Source: an uncultured Lachnospiraceae bacterium
GTDB lineage: Bacteria; Bacillota; Clostridia; Lachnospirales; Lachnospiraceae
DNA length: 64,000 nt
NCBI GenBank assembly: GCA_934899185.1
Contig: CAKXYI010000001.1
Span: forward strand, 62,001-126,000
Reading direction: 5' to 3'
Shown: positions 8,916 to 17,842 of the stretch, piece after piece
Numbering within the stretch: the first letter of the stretch is position 1
Layout: each line of letters starts with the position of its first letter
Notes under the pieces: model-generated
The model's input: only the letters and a program-made list of their open reading frames with translations
Told to the model about the DNA's origin: nothing
Databases searched by the model: none
Made by a program: the position numbers and the translations under genes

Positions 8916-9725
8916 TTATTTCCTAGCCACAATGCCAAACATGGCATCCGGGATATGGAATTCGTCCATCTCTGCATAGATCCGGCTTCCTACCGTCTTA
9001 TCCACGCTGACCTCGGAAAAGCCCACCTGACGCAACACTTGCAGATCCCAATCTGGGCGCTCTAAGGTGCTGATGGAGAGCATGTGATAAATGTCATGGC
9101 ACTCCTCTTTGAGCGGGTCACTGATCATATTATGCGCCTTATTCTCCGGGAGGAAAAGATTGTGGGCCCCCTTGGCATACTCTGCGTCAAAATTTAAAAG
9201 CAGACCATCTTTTTTCAGAAGTTCATACCACTTGCCATATGCCTCGATCGGATGCGGTAAAGTCCATGTCAGATTTCTTGTGATGATGACATCAAAAGTC
9301 TCCGGTGCGAAATCCGGATTTTCCGCATCCATGACAAGCGCTTTGACGCTTCTCTCGTCCAATCCGTATTCTGCAATCATCTGATTGGCTTTCGTAATCA
9401 TTTCTTCCGTCAGATCAATGCCGGTAATGTCAAACCCTTGCTTTCCCAACAAAACTTCAAAGAAGCCACTTCCGCAACCAACGTCCAAGACCTTGATCTC
9501 ACGTAGTTTTTTTCCAAACATTCTTTCAATCTGTCCGTCATCCGTGTCCGTATTTTCTCCTATTTTACCCAAGATCTCGTGCAGCCAGCGGTCTGCCTTT
9601 TGGCTCTGGATCTCGTGCTCGCGCAACTCTGCAAAAGACTCTGCACGTTTACTCCAATATCCCTGTACTTTATCCTTTATGTCATCTGCCTGTTCTTCAA
9701 AGGCAATGCTCTTTAATTCACCCAT
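8916..9725 (-). CDS. Class I SAM-dependent methyltransferase (twin 1)
   Basis: A 269-residue cytoplasmic methyltransferase with a Rossmann-type AdoMet fold. Motif I is VLDVGCGSGFFE at about residues 76-87, followed by the acidic end of strand 2 (ITGIDLTEEMI) and the post-I motif ENPDFAPETFDVIITRNL. It lies 29 bp behind a clearly related methyltransferase at 9755-10534; both share the TRNLTW / SRNLTW block and the NFDA motif. The two probably arose by tandem duplication and are co-transcribed. The substrate is not recognisable; small molecules (for example metalloid or quinone-like methyltransferases) are possible. Confidence 0.88.
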   Translation of the reverse strand: MGELKSIAFEEQADDIKDKVQGYWSKRAESFAELREHEIQSQKADRWLHEILGKIGENTDTDDGQIERMFGKKLREIKVLDVGCGSGFFEVLLGKQGFDITGIDLTEEMITKANQMIAEYGLDERSVKALVMDAENPDFAPETFDVIITRNLTWTLPHPIEAYGKWYELLKKDGLLLNFDAEYAKGAHNLFLPENKAHNMISDPLKEECHDIYHMLSISTLERPDWDLQVLRQVGFSEVSVDKTVGSRIYAEMDEFHIPDAMFGIVARK

Positions 9726-9754
9726 ATCTTCCGTCTATACTCTTTTCTATCTTT

Positions 9755-10534
9755 TTACTTTACGCCACGCACCAGAAAGATCGGTGTCGCCGCATAATTA
9801 ACCTGCTCTACTTCTGATAAGACTTGCCCGCCGATGTCGCATCTCGCCTCCACCTGCTGCATGCCCATCTCACGAAGCAGGTTCAAATCCCACACCGGAC
9901 GTTCCACCGGTGATAAAGGCATCCGGTAAGCGATCCGCTCCATGGCATCAATATCCGTGCAGGTGTAATGATCCTCCATGCCAAGTTCTATGGTCTTTCT
10001 GCGGTCTTTTTCATAAGCCGCGCGCTTCTCTTCGTCAAACAGATAGCCATACCAGTTTGCGTCAAAATTTAAAAGCAGACCATTCTTTTTTAAAACGCGG
10101 CACCATTCCCGGTAGGCACGCTCCGGCTCCTGCAAATTCCAGGTCAGATTGCGCGATACGATAACCTCAAATGCCGCATCCGAAAAGCACAGATCCTGCG
10201 CATCCATCTGTTGGAATGTGATCCGGTCTTGCACGCCCTGCGCCATGGCATTCTCTTTTGCCTCCTCCAACATCGCCTGCGTGTAATCGATGGCGGTCAC
10301 CGCATAGCCGCATTCTGCCAAAATAACAGAAAAAAATCCGGGGCCACATCCGATATCCAAAATATGGATCTCTGACGGCTGGTGTCCCGGATAATGCCTT
10401 TCTATTTCCTGCGCCAAAAAATCCTTCCAATTTTCATGCTGTACGCCAGACAGTTCCTCCTGATTGACCTGCGAGTAACCATCGGCACGATTGGTCCAGT
10501 AATTTTCGGTGTCCTTTAAGAGATTTTTATCCAT
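9755..10534 (-). CDS. Class I SAM-dependent methyltransferase (twin 2)
   Basis: A 259-residue methyltransferase related to its downstream neighbour. Motif I reads ILDIGCGPGFFS, followed by VTAIDYTQAML and the strand-4 block FEVIVSRNLTWNL. The frame is open to a GTG at 10549, but GTGAGGAT is better read as the ribosome site for the ATG at 10534 (MDKNLLKDTE), so that start is used. It probably forms a two-gene unit with the gene at 8916-9725. Neither the substrate nor a link to the surrounding glycan genes can be told from the sequence. Confidence 0.88.
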   Translation of the reverse strand: MDKNLLKDTENYWTNRADGYSQVNQEELSGVQHENWKDFLAQEIERHYPGHQPSEIHILDIGCGPGFFSVILAECGYAVTAIDYTQAMLEEAKENAMAQGVQDRITFQQMDAQDLCFSDAAFEVIVSRNLTWNLQEPERAYREWCRVLKKNGLLLNFDANWYGYLFDEEKRAAYEKDRRKTIELGMEDHYTCTDIDAMERIAYRMPLSPVERPVWDLNLLREMGMQQVEARCDIGGQVLSEVEQVNYAATPIFLVRGVK

Positions 10535-10643
10535 ATTATTTATCCTCACCGCCCTCTAATTTACCACAGATGAGGCGGTTTCCACAAGACTTAAATTCTT
10601 TCCCTCTTTCCACGAAAAATCACATAAAAGCGCAGGATTTTAT

Positions 10644-10672
10644 AAGACAGACTTTCTCCTATATGCTAAAAT
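10644..10672 (+). promoter_or_regulatory. Candidate sigma-A promoter of the GH31 gene
   Basis: AAGACA (10644-10649) and TAAAAT (10667-10672) are separated by 17 bp, about 45 bp ahead of the GH31 start. The -35 box matches the consensus at 4 of 6 positions and the -10 box at 5 of 6. Confidence 0.4.
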
Positions 10673-10717
10673 ACAAGTATGATCTATCGAACTGGAAATA
10701 CAAAGGAGGTTTTTACA

Positions 10718-12676
10718 ATGATCAAAAAATATATCTACGGCGATCCGATCGAAACGGATGCCGTCATAAAAGAGATCCCGGCAAGCAAGGACGATCCAGT
10801 TTATGGCACGATCTCTACCCAAGATGGTTTTTCCTTTACCTACATCATGCAGCCGGAGGATATCGTCTATGGTCTGGGCGAAGCCAACCGCGGCATCAAC
10901 AAACGCGGATTTCTCTATATCAGCAACTGCACGGATGAGGCCGTCCACACCGAGGACAAACTTTCCCTCTACGGCGCACACAACTTTATCATTGTTGACG
11001 GAATCAATCAAAGTTTCGGTCTTTTTGTTGACTACCCGACCAATCTGACTTTTGACATCGGCTACACCAGACAGGATACCCTGTCCATCACCTGTGCCGA
11101 TGCAGACCTAAAACTCTACGTCATCGACGGAAGCGATGCCTATGACATCACACGCCAGTTCCGTCGCATCATAGGTCGCTCCTATATCCCGCCTCGCTTT
11201 GCTTTTGGTTTCGGGCAGAGCCGCTGGGGCTACGAAAAGCCGGAGGACTTCCGCAAGGTCGTTTCCGAACACCGTGCCGCTCATGTGCCTTTAGACATGG
11301 TCTATATGGATATTGATTACATGGACCACTACAAGGATTTTACGGTAAATACAGAGGCTTTTCCTGACTTCAAGGGATTTGTCGACGAGATGAAAGATGA
11401 CCATGTGCATCTGGTTCCCATCATTGATGCCGGGGTCAAGATCGAAGAAGGCTACGATACCTACGAGGAGGGCCTTGCCGGAGATTATTTCTGCAAAAGA
11501 GAAGACGGCTCTAATTTTGAGGCTGCCGTATGGCCGGGTCTGACACATTTCCCGGATGTCTTGAACAAGGATGCCAGAAAATGGTTTGGCGAAAAATACG
11601 ATTTTCTCCTGTCGCAAGGTATTGATGCCTTTTGGAATGACATGAACGAACCGGCGATCTTCTATACACCGGAAAGTATGGAAGAAACACAGGCATTGGC
11701 AAAAAGTGTCCTCTCCGGCGAATCGGAATATCCACCGGCAGCCCTGCCTTACATCTTCAGAATGTCACATAATATTGAGAAGGACTACGCCAACATCTAT
11801 CACAATATGGACGGCAAAAAGATCTGCCACACCAAGGTACACAACCTCTTTGGCTACAATATGACCAGAGCCGCCTCCGAAGCCTTTACCAGACTTGTCC
11901 CGGATCGGCGGATCCTGCTCTTTTCCCGCTCCTCTTATATCGGCATGCACCGCTATGGCGGGATCTGGACCGGCGATAACAAATCCTGGTGGAGTCATAT
12001 CCTGCTCTGCCTCAAGATGCTCCCGGGGCTTAACATGTGTGGCTTCCTTTACAGCGGATGCGATCTGGGCGGATTCGGCGAAAATACGACCCGAGATCTG
12101 GTGCTCCGTTTCCTTGGTCTTGGTGTATTTACGCCACTCATGCGCAACCACTCCGCGACCAGAACCCGCGAGCAGGAATTTTACCAGTTTGAGGATCCGC
12201 AGGATTTTGCAGCCGTCATCGGAGTGCGCTACCGCCTGCTTCCATACCTTTACAGCGAGTTTATGAAGGCAGCCCTAAATGATGATCTTTATTTCAAGCC
12301 ACTGGCATTTACCTATCCAAAAGATGTGGTAGCCAGACGCATTGAAGACCAGTTGATGCTTGGCAATGAGATCATGATCGCACCGGTCTATACGCAGAAT
12401 GCGACCGGCAGGCCGGTCTATCTCCCGGAAGAAATGATCTTTGTCAAATTCCTTGCAGACGGCACGATCTATCAGGAGACAATGGAAAAGGGCTGGCACT
12501 ATGTCGATGTTGCCTTGAATGAAGTACCACTTTTTATCCGCAAAGATCACAAGATCCCGGTCGTCGATGTGGCAGAATACGTCGATGCTATTGATATGGA
12601 TACGCTGCAATATATCGGATTTGAAGATGTAGACTACGAACTATACACGGATGATGGTACCACACCGATCGCATAA
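10718..12676 (+). CDS. GH31 alpha-glycosidase (alpha-glucosidase / alpha-xylosidase type)
   Basis: A 652-residue glycoside hydrolase family 31 enzyme without signal peptide, so probably cytoplasmic. The nucleophile Asp308 lies in AFWNDMNEP, and the acid/base is Asp420 in IWTGDNKSWW; the substrate-side motifs GFGQSRWGY and YMDIDYMD are also clear. GH31 members release alpha-linked glucose, xylose or sulfoquinovose; the exact specificity is not decided here. The start is placed at the ATG at 10718, 8 bases after AAAGGAGG, although the frame is open 39 bases upstream. It stands alone, followed by a strong hairpin at 12692. Confidence 0.93.
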   Translation: MIKKYIYGDPIETDAVIKEIPASKDDPVYGTISTQDGFSFTYIMQPEDIVYGLGEANRGINKRGFLYISNCTDEAVHTEDKLSLYGAHNFIIVDGINQSFGLFVDYPTNLTFDIGYTRQDTLSITCADADLKLYVIDGSDAYDITRQFRRIIGRSYIPPRFAFGFGQSRWGYEKPEDFRKVVSEHRAAHVPLDMVYMDIDYMDHYKDFTVNTEAFPDFKGFVDEMKDDHVHLVPIIDAGVKIEEGYDTYEEGLAGDYFCKREDGSNFEAAVWPGLTHFPDVLNKDARKWFGEKYDFLLSQGIDAFWNDMNEPAIFYTPESMEETQALAKSVLSGESEYPPAALPYIFRMSHNIEKDYANIYHNMDGKKICHTKVHNLFGYNMTRAASEAFTRLVPDRRILLFSRSSYIGMHRYGGIWTGDNKSWWSHILLCLKMLPGLNMCGFLYSGCDLGGFGENTTRDLVLRFLGLGVFTPLMRNHSATRTREQEFYQFEDPQDFAAVIGVRYRLLPYLYSEFMKAALNDDLYFKPLAFTYPKDVVARRIEDQLMLGNEIMIAPVYTQNATGRPVYLPEEMIFVKFLADGTIYQETMEKGWHYVDVALNEVPLFIRKDHKIPVVDVAEYVDAIDMDTLQYIGFEDVDYELYTDDGTTPIA

Positions 12677-12691
12677 GATGGATATAAAGAA

Positions 12692-12713
12692 CAGGCGGGC
12701 AAATGCCCGCCTG
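12692..12713. terminator. Hairpin terminator between GH31 and the GH2/GH43-remnant unit
   Basis: CAGGCGGGC AAAT GCCCGCCTG is a perfect 9-bp stem with a 4-base loop. It lies 15 bp after the GH31 stop and also at the end of the convergent minus-strand unit, so it may serve both sides. The T-run is weak. Confidence 0.7.
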
Positions 12714-12716
12714 CTT

Positions 12717-12821
12717 ATCATGGGAGCCATATACATAGACACGGTCGCCAAAGACGTGCGGCTCTCCGTCCGGTATATAGACAGATAAAGGTAAATATGG
12801 GTTATATGCTTATTGTTTCAT
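12717..12821 (-). pseudogene. Remnant of a GH43 gene 5' end
   Basis: On the minus strand AGGAGG is followed by an ATG at 12821, then AAA CAA and a TAA stop. The frame continues, however, as NPYLPLSVYIPDGEP, then HVFGDRVYVYGSHD. This is nearly the same as residues 4-32 of the GH43 protein at 19359-20867 (NPYLSLDTYIPDGEP...). Only about 35 codons survive; the rest is lost at the terminator hairpin. So a GH43 gene once followed the GH2 gene at 12855-15269 in one operon and has been deleted and stopped. Confidence 0.8.
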
Positions 12822-12854
12822 GACACTTCCTCCTAGAGTTTTCCACATCATTTT

Positions 12855-15269
12855 TTACTTTATTTCGTATGCAGTCTTTTCCATCCCCTCACCACAGATG
12901 GATATCTTCGCCTGCTTACTCTCCTTTGATAAAGCAATCACAGCCTGTGCTTGTCCAAAATAAGTATGATATTTTCCGGTCAGATAATCATCCTCTGTCT
13001 TAGGATTTGCACTGCCAAAGGCAAGCAATCTGCCGCCTTCTACCGCTACTTCCAGCAAACGATCAGCGTTGCATTCAATCTTACCATTCTCTCCGACCAG
13101 TGCCAGATCCAAATATACGATGCGCTCTTTCTCACAAGACGAAAGCATAGTGTCTTCTCTCGCTGGCAAAAAGTCTTTTTCCTGTGTAATGGCAAGTCTG
13201 ATCTGTCCATCTGCTGATGTCAGGGAACTCTCTCCGACCGCATTTTTCTGGGCATCATATGCCACTGCACGAATGCTGCCACTCTCATATGCCACTTCAT
13301 AGGAAGCCTGAAAGTCTTCTAACTTTTTTCGTCCCTGGCTTTTTTCATTTATAAACAATTCTACTTCCGATGCAGCAGAATATATTTCTACCGTGACCAT
13401 GGCACCGTCACACCCCTGATAAGACCAATGTGGTCTGGCATTTGTGCCACGCCATGCAGCACGGGCTAACTCCCTACCGCCATGATTAGCAGGTGTTACA
13501 CCAATATATGGTTGCATCTGCCCTGTAAATACGACTTTGGCAAGTCCTGCCTCTGCCGTATCATTGCCTAAAATATCCAATGCTCCAGCATCCGCCAGTT
13601 TCCAAGGATAAGCCTTTTCAAATACAAAGTCTTCTTTATCGTAGGAATAGCCACCAATACCGGCCTCGCCCAGATAATCCCATGCCGTCCACATGAAATC
13701 CCCAATTACATGCGGCATTTTCTCAATCTTTGGCCAGATTTTTCCTATATCCTGACAGAAGGTTTCTGTACCAACAATTACACGATCCGGCCACTTTTTC
13801 TGATCTCTTTCATAGCGGTTGACCCCATAGTTGTAACCGGCTATATCCAAGGCATTCATGACCTTTTTCGATGCAAGATCTCCCAGAAGTCCCTGATTCA
13901 CACGGGTCATCACGTTTCCTGCCTGCTGCACCATTTGGTTATACTTATCACTGCTCATGGTTTTGTTTTCTTTTGGCTGTTCCGTCTCTTCCTCTTCCTT
14001 TTTTTCTCCGCCGGAAAAAAGCGCACTGGGATCAAATGGCAGTTTTGCCATCAATAGCAGGGTAACATTCATTCCCACCGTTACCGGTCTTGTGGAATCC
14101 AGTCTTTTCACAGTTTCTACCAGCTTCTGTTCCATGACAAGGCCCTGCTTTTTTGCCGGTTCTGTCACTTCATTTCCAATGGAATACATAATGACAGACG
14201 GATGATTGTAATCTTTGTCCACCATCTGCTGCAAGTCTGCCTCATAATGTTCCTCAAATCCAACACTGCAATCATACGGATTTTTTGCCTGATACCAGGT
14301 ATCCCACGCCTCATCCAATACATACATTCCTAATGCATCACAGGCTTCCAGCGTAGCACGGCTGATTGGGTTATGAGCTGAGCGGATGGCATTATAACCA
14401 AATTCTTTCAAACGGGCGATCCGTCTCCATTCTGCCTGCGCATAGGATCTTGCCCCGAGGATACCATTGTCATGATGGATACATCCGCCTTTTAATAAGG
14501 TCTTCTGTCCGTTTATCAGGAATCCCTTCTTAGCATTCCATTCCAATTTGCGGATACCAAAATATTCCCATGACTCATCACATAAAACATCCTGCTCCAA
14601 TAAACGCACACGGCAGCGGTAAAGATTGGGCTCTTCTGCACTCCATAGTTTTGCGTTCGGAATCTGTAGTTTGCAGTGTGCGCCCTCAGCGGACATAAGA
14701 AGATAATCTCCTTCATAAATGTCTACCAGTATTCTCTCTTTGGCATTTTCTTCTCCTACTGCTACATCTACAGAAATTTCTGCAGGAGCATAGGACTCTG
14801 TGGTGATACGGATGCCATGCGGTGCAATATGACTCTTTTCTCCAACCAAAAGCCAGACCGGACGATAAATGCCGGCGCCGGCATACCATCTGCTGTTCGG
14901 ATGCTTTGTGTCGTCTACTTCCACGCGAATCTCATTTTCTTCTCCTGCCTGAAAATCAGAAAGTTCTATCAAGAAGGTCGAATACCCGTACTGACATCCA
15001 CCTATCTTCCTGCCATTCAGATATACAGCTGCATTTGGGTATACGCCCTCAAATTCCAAATAGAGTGCCTTGTCTTTCCAATCAGCCGGTATATCCATCT
15101 TTTTCGTGTAGGTATAGAATCCGCTTTTAAAAAAAGCACCACTTCTTCCGGATGCCGCCTTGGGATCTCTGCCTCTTTCTATGCTTGCATCATGTGGTAG
15201 CCGGACATTTCTTGCCGCCTCCCCCTTACACTGATAATTCCAATCTTCATTAAAAGAAATACGTTTCAT
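12855..15269 (-). CDS. Glycoside hydrolase family 2 (beta-galactosidase/beta-glucuronidase-like)
   Basis: An 804-residue GH2 enzyme. It has an N-terminal sugar-binding jelly roll (about 1-170, ending HPNSRWYAGAGIYRPVWL), an immunoglobulin-like domain (about 175-270), then the TIM barrel with acid/base Glu367 (SIGNEVTEP) and nucleophile Glu501 (IVGTETF). C-terminal beta domains of the kind often found in such GH2 proteins follow. An unusual charged insert sits in the barrel (around GGEKKEEEETEQPKENK). No signal peptide is seen. Specificity (beta-galactoside, beta-glucuronide or beta-mannoside) is open. The ATG overlaps the TGA of a truncated upstream gene, and a GH43 remnant follows it. Confidence 0.92.
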   Translation of the reverse strand: MKRISFNEDWNYQCKGEAARNVRLPHDASIERGRDPKAASGRSGAFFKSGFYTYTKKMDIPADWKDKALYLEFEGVYPNAAVYLNGRKIGGCQYGYSTFLIELSDFQAGEENEIRVEVDDTKHPNSRWYAGAGIYRPVWLLVGEKSHIAPHGIRITTESYAPAEISVDVAVGEENAKERILVDIYEGDYLLMSAEGAHCKLQIPNAKLWSAEEPNLYRCRVRLLEQDVLCDESWEYFGIRKLEWNAKKGFLINGQKTLLKGGCIHHDNGILGARSYAQAEWRRIARLKEFGYNAIRSAHNPISRATLEACDALGMYVLDEAWDTWYQAKNPYDCSVGFEEHYEADLQQMVDKDYNHPSVIMYSIGNEVTEPAKKQGLVMEQKLVETVKRLDSTRPVTVGMNVTLLLMAKLPFDPSALFSGGEKKEEEETEQPKENKTMSSDKYNQMVQQAGNVMTRVNQGLLGDLASKKVMNALDIAGYNYGVNRYERDQKKWPDRVIVGTETFCQDIGKIWPKIEKMPHVIGDFMWTAWDYLGEAGIGGYSYDKEDFVFEKAYPWKLADAGALDILGNDTAEAGLAKVVFTGQMQPYIGVTPANHGGRELARAAWRGTNARPHWSYQGCDGAMVTVEIYSAASEVELFINEKSQGRKKLEDFQASYEVAYESGSIRAVAYDAQKNAVGESSLTSADGQIRLAITQEKDFLPAREDTMLSSCEKERIVYLDLALVGENGKIECNADRLLEVAVEGGRLLAFGSANPKTEDDYLTGKYHTYFGQAQAVIALSKESKQAKISICGEGMEKTAYEIK

Positions 15270-15499
15270 TGCTTACCTCCCTTGTATGTCTTACTTATAT
15301 GAACACTTAAATTCTTGATGGTCTCCGGGATATCTTCCTTTTTCCCATAGTTTACCGTCTGTACAGTAGCATCAGGGTCAAAAAAGCACCTGCCGCCAAC
15401 AGCCCCATTGACAGTAGCCACTAATGCCGGTCCTAAGAAATAACCGTTCCACCTCTCCTTGTTTTTTACCTCATCTGTTTTGATACCCCTTTCTTTGTA
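15266..15499 (-). pseudogene. 3' remnant of an unrecognised gene, coupled to GH2
   Basis: A 77-codon open frame with no proper start runs to a TGA that overlaps the GH2 ATG by four bases, as in a translationally coupled operon. It reads ERWNGYFLGPALVATVNG, then AVGGRCFFDPDATVQTVNYG, then KKEDIPETIKNL. The smooth codon use and the coupled stop suggest the true C-terminal end of a lost gene rather than chance. An in-frame stop lies at 15500-15502 and no longer frame continues upstream. I do not recognise the family. Confidence 0.5.
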
Positions 15500-15633
15500 T
15501 CATTCGTCGATACTGCTTGTCTTTTTTATTTATTTCCATTATAATCCTCTTGATATTGATAAAAAACATCTTATATAGTTTATAAATATATTTTTTACAA
15601 CAAATTCACGACTATCAGAAAGGAGTCCTATCG

Positions 15634-16746
15634 ATGTATCTTCTATCTGACCAATATGACATGCAGCATATTTTTCAAGCCTTTGGTCTTACCCCTGAGG
15701 AAATTGCAGATCTCTCTGACAAGGAGTTTGAACTTCTTTCCCATAAATATTCCTTAAAAGAGTTTTTCCGTACCGACTATAATGAGGTCTTACCCATTGC
15801 CCTCATGAATTACACCTACCGGCGCGACGATCCAAGCGCGCCTCTTGTTGCATCCCACCGCAAGCCTGACTCTTTCATTTATTTTTCGCAAAATAGACGC
15901 GAAGCAGATCTGTTCATCAACCATATCCAGATGCACCGTCACAACTTTTATGAACTGCTCTATGTGATCGACGGCTCCATCTATCAGAATATCGAGAATA
16001 CCAGACATGTCTATACTGCCGGTGCCTGTTGTCTTATGAATAAAAATGTCCATCACAGAGAGGAATTTGATGAATACCACCGCATTGTATTTTTGGATTT
16101 TTCGGATGAGATCATCCAATATATCCTAGCCTGCCCTATGATCTTTCCCCAGATCCCACATCCCATCTTAGAACGCATCCGGCAGTTTTTTCATCAAGAT
16201 ATGGCAACTGATAATCGATCCATCAAGACTTTTTTGGACTTTATCCCCCGCCAGAACCACTCCAGACGAGACAAGATCTATCAGTGTCTCGAGTCTATAG
16301 GAAATGCCATGCAGGAAAAAACGGACACTTCTTCCATGGTCTTGTGCCAGTTAGTCTTGGAATTGCTCTGCTATCTTTTTAATGATGAGAATTTTGTCAC
16401 CACCCCGATCAGTATGGGTACAGAAGCACAAAGAGAATTTTTTAACGAATTAAATACTTTCATTGAAAATAAAAATGGCTGCACATCCCGCAGCGAACTG
16501 GAAGATGTCTTTCATTATTCCGGAGACTATATTTACCGCATCATCGGGAAATACACCGGGCAATCCATTTCATCTTATTGCACGCAGGTTCGCTTAAAAT
16601 GCGCAAGCCAATTATTACTTGGCACAGACCTGACCATCCAGCAGATCTGTACCAAGTTACATTTTAATAATACAACGCAGTTTTATGAGCAGTTCAAAAA
16701 AAGTTATGGGGTTACACCAAGAAAGTACCGGATGGAGCGCCGCTAA
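15634..16746 (+). CDS. AraC-family regulator
   Basis: A 370-residue AraC-type regulator. The first 80 residues are an unusual N-terminal extension. A cupin-like sensor follows at about 85-165 (IQMHRHNFYELLYVIDGSIY, then NKNVHHREEF), then a linker and the C-terminal double helix-turn-helix at about 270-368 (SRSELEDVFHYSGDYIYRII, ending SYGVTPRKYRMERR). It is divergent from the GH2 gene at 12855-15269 and probably controls it. Its stop codon overlaps the stop of the convergent AraC gene at 16743. The ribosome site AAAGGAG is well placed. Confidence 0.88.
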   Translation: MYLLSDQYDMQHIFQAFGLTPEEIADLSDKEFELLSHKYSLKEFFRTDYNEVLPIALMNYTYRRDDPSAPLVASHRKPDSFIYFSQNRREADLFINHIQMHRHNFYELLYVIDGSIYQNIENTRHVYTAGACCLMNKNVHHREEFDEYHRIVFLDFSDEIIQYILACPMIFPQIPHPILERIRQFFHQDMATDNRSIKTFLDFIPRQNHSRRDKIYQCLESIGNAMQEKTDTSSMVLCQLVLELLCYLFNDENFVTTPISMGTEAQREFFNELNTFIENKNGCTSRSELEDVFHYSGDYIYRIIGKYTGQSISSYCTQVRLKCASQLLLGTDLTIQQICTKLHFNNTTQFYEQFKKSYGVTPRKYRMERR

Positions 16747-17678
16747 AACCCTTCTAAAACCTCCACGCCATAACCAGTCTCCCAGAAGTTCTGGAATTGG
16801 TTTAATTTCATAATATCCGGCTGGTGTAAAAGATAGGGCGTTGTAATGATGGGGTGGTCTCTCTGGTATTCCTTGGGCGATACACCCAATTTCTGCTTAA
16901 AGACGCGGTAAAAATTGCTCAGCCCCGAAAAACCACAGGCAAAGGCGATCTCTGTGACCGACTGCTTTTGGTTCTGTAGCATCCGGCACGCCGCGCTGAT
17001 CCGCAGGGTCGTGATATATTCATTCAGATGCACGCCCATTTCCTTATAAAAGAGACGGTAGATGGTCGACTGGCTGACATGAAAGTGGTCTGCCAGGACC
17101 GCCGCCCCCAATTCCTCCGCCATGTGCTCGTGGATATAGCGGACACATCCACTGATCAGGGTCTCGTGCCTGCTCTTTTTGACATCTGTCTTTTTCTTGT
17201 ACTTGGCTAAAATGGCAAGCAACTGATACTGGTAGGACAGATTTTGCAGGCTCTCTCTTTCCTCAAAGAGCAGATTGCCCGTCACCAAGGAAGATGCCAG
17301 TGCGCAGAGGATATGCCCGATTGCTTCTCTATCCTCCGGGCAGACGCTTTTATCCTCCTGCGTCGAGTTACAGTAGATCCAGTGATCATCCATAGCCTGT
17401 AGGGCATCCTTTCGGATAGAACAAACCACTTGCAGGCAGCCTTCTTCCTCGGCACAGGTTATATGCGACTGTTCGCTGTTGATCGTCACAAAATCCCCCG
17501 GTGCCAGGACATAGTCCTCATCTTCTATGGTCACCCGCACCTGACCTAAGATACATAAGATCATCTCGATATGTTCATGCCAATGCCTTCCGTTGTAAAT
17601 GACATTGCCGGCAAAGGCAGTCACCGGCGTGCGCCAGAGGTCTGCCATCTGATTGACTTCAAAATATCCTTTGTCCAT
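16743..17678 (-). CDS. AraC-family regulator, likely of GH30
   Basis: A 311-residue AraC/XylS regulator with an N-terminal cupin (about 25-95: GRHWHEHIEMILCILGQVRV, LAPGDFVTINSEQSH) and a C-terminal helix-turn-helix pair (about 185-285, ending FACGFSGLSNFYRVFKQKLG). A sigma-A-type promoter is seen 24 bp before the start. It is divergent from the GH30 gene at 17843, so it is the likely local regulator. It converges tail to tail with the AraC gene at 15634, and the two stop codons overlap by four bases with no terminator between them. Confidence 0.88.
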   Translation of the reverse strand: MDKGYFEVNQMADLWRTPVTAFAGNVIYNGRHWHEHIEMILCILGQVRVTIEDEDYVLAPGDFVTINSEQSHITCAEEEGCLQVVCSIRKDALQAMDDHWIYCNSTQEDKSVCPEDREAIGHILCALASSLVTGNLLFEERESLQNLSYQYQLLAILAKYKKKTDVKKSRHETLISGCVRYIHEHMAEELGAAVLADHFHVSQSTIYRLFYKEMGVHLNEYITTLRISAACRMLQNQKQSVTEIAFACGFSGLSNFYRVFKQKLGVSPKEYQRDHPIITTPYLLHQPDIMKLNQFQNFWETGYGVEVLEGF

Positions 17679-17701
17679 GCCTGTCCCCTCTCTTTAGTAG
17701 G

Positions 17702-17730
17702 ATTTTACATATTATTTTCCATATTTTCAA
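17702..17730 (-). promoter_or_regulatory. Candidate promoter of AraC gene 16743-17678
   Basis: On the minus strand TTGAAA (17725-17730) and TAAAAT (17702-17707) are spaced by exactly 17 bp. The inverted pair ATTGG/CCAAT nearby in the divergent region may be an operator. Confidence 0.5.
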
Positions 17731-17842
17731 TGCGTTTGACAGAATATTGGAATATTTTGCGCCAATCCTGCAAGTTTTTTCTTCCTATATTTCATAGGAT
17801 AAGATCAACAAACAGTTTTCTGATCGGAAAGGAGATTTTTTC

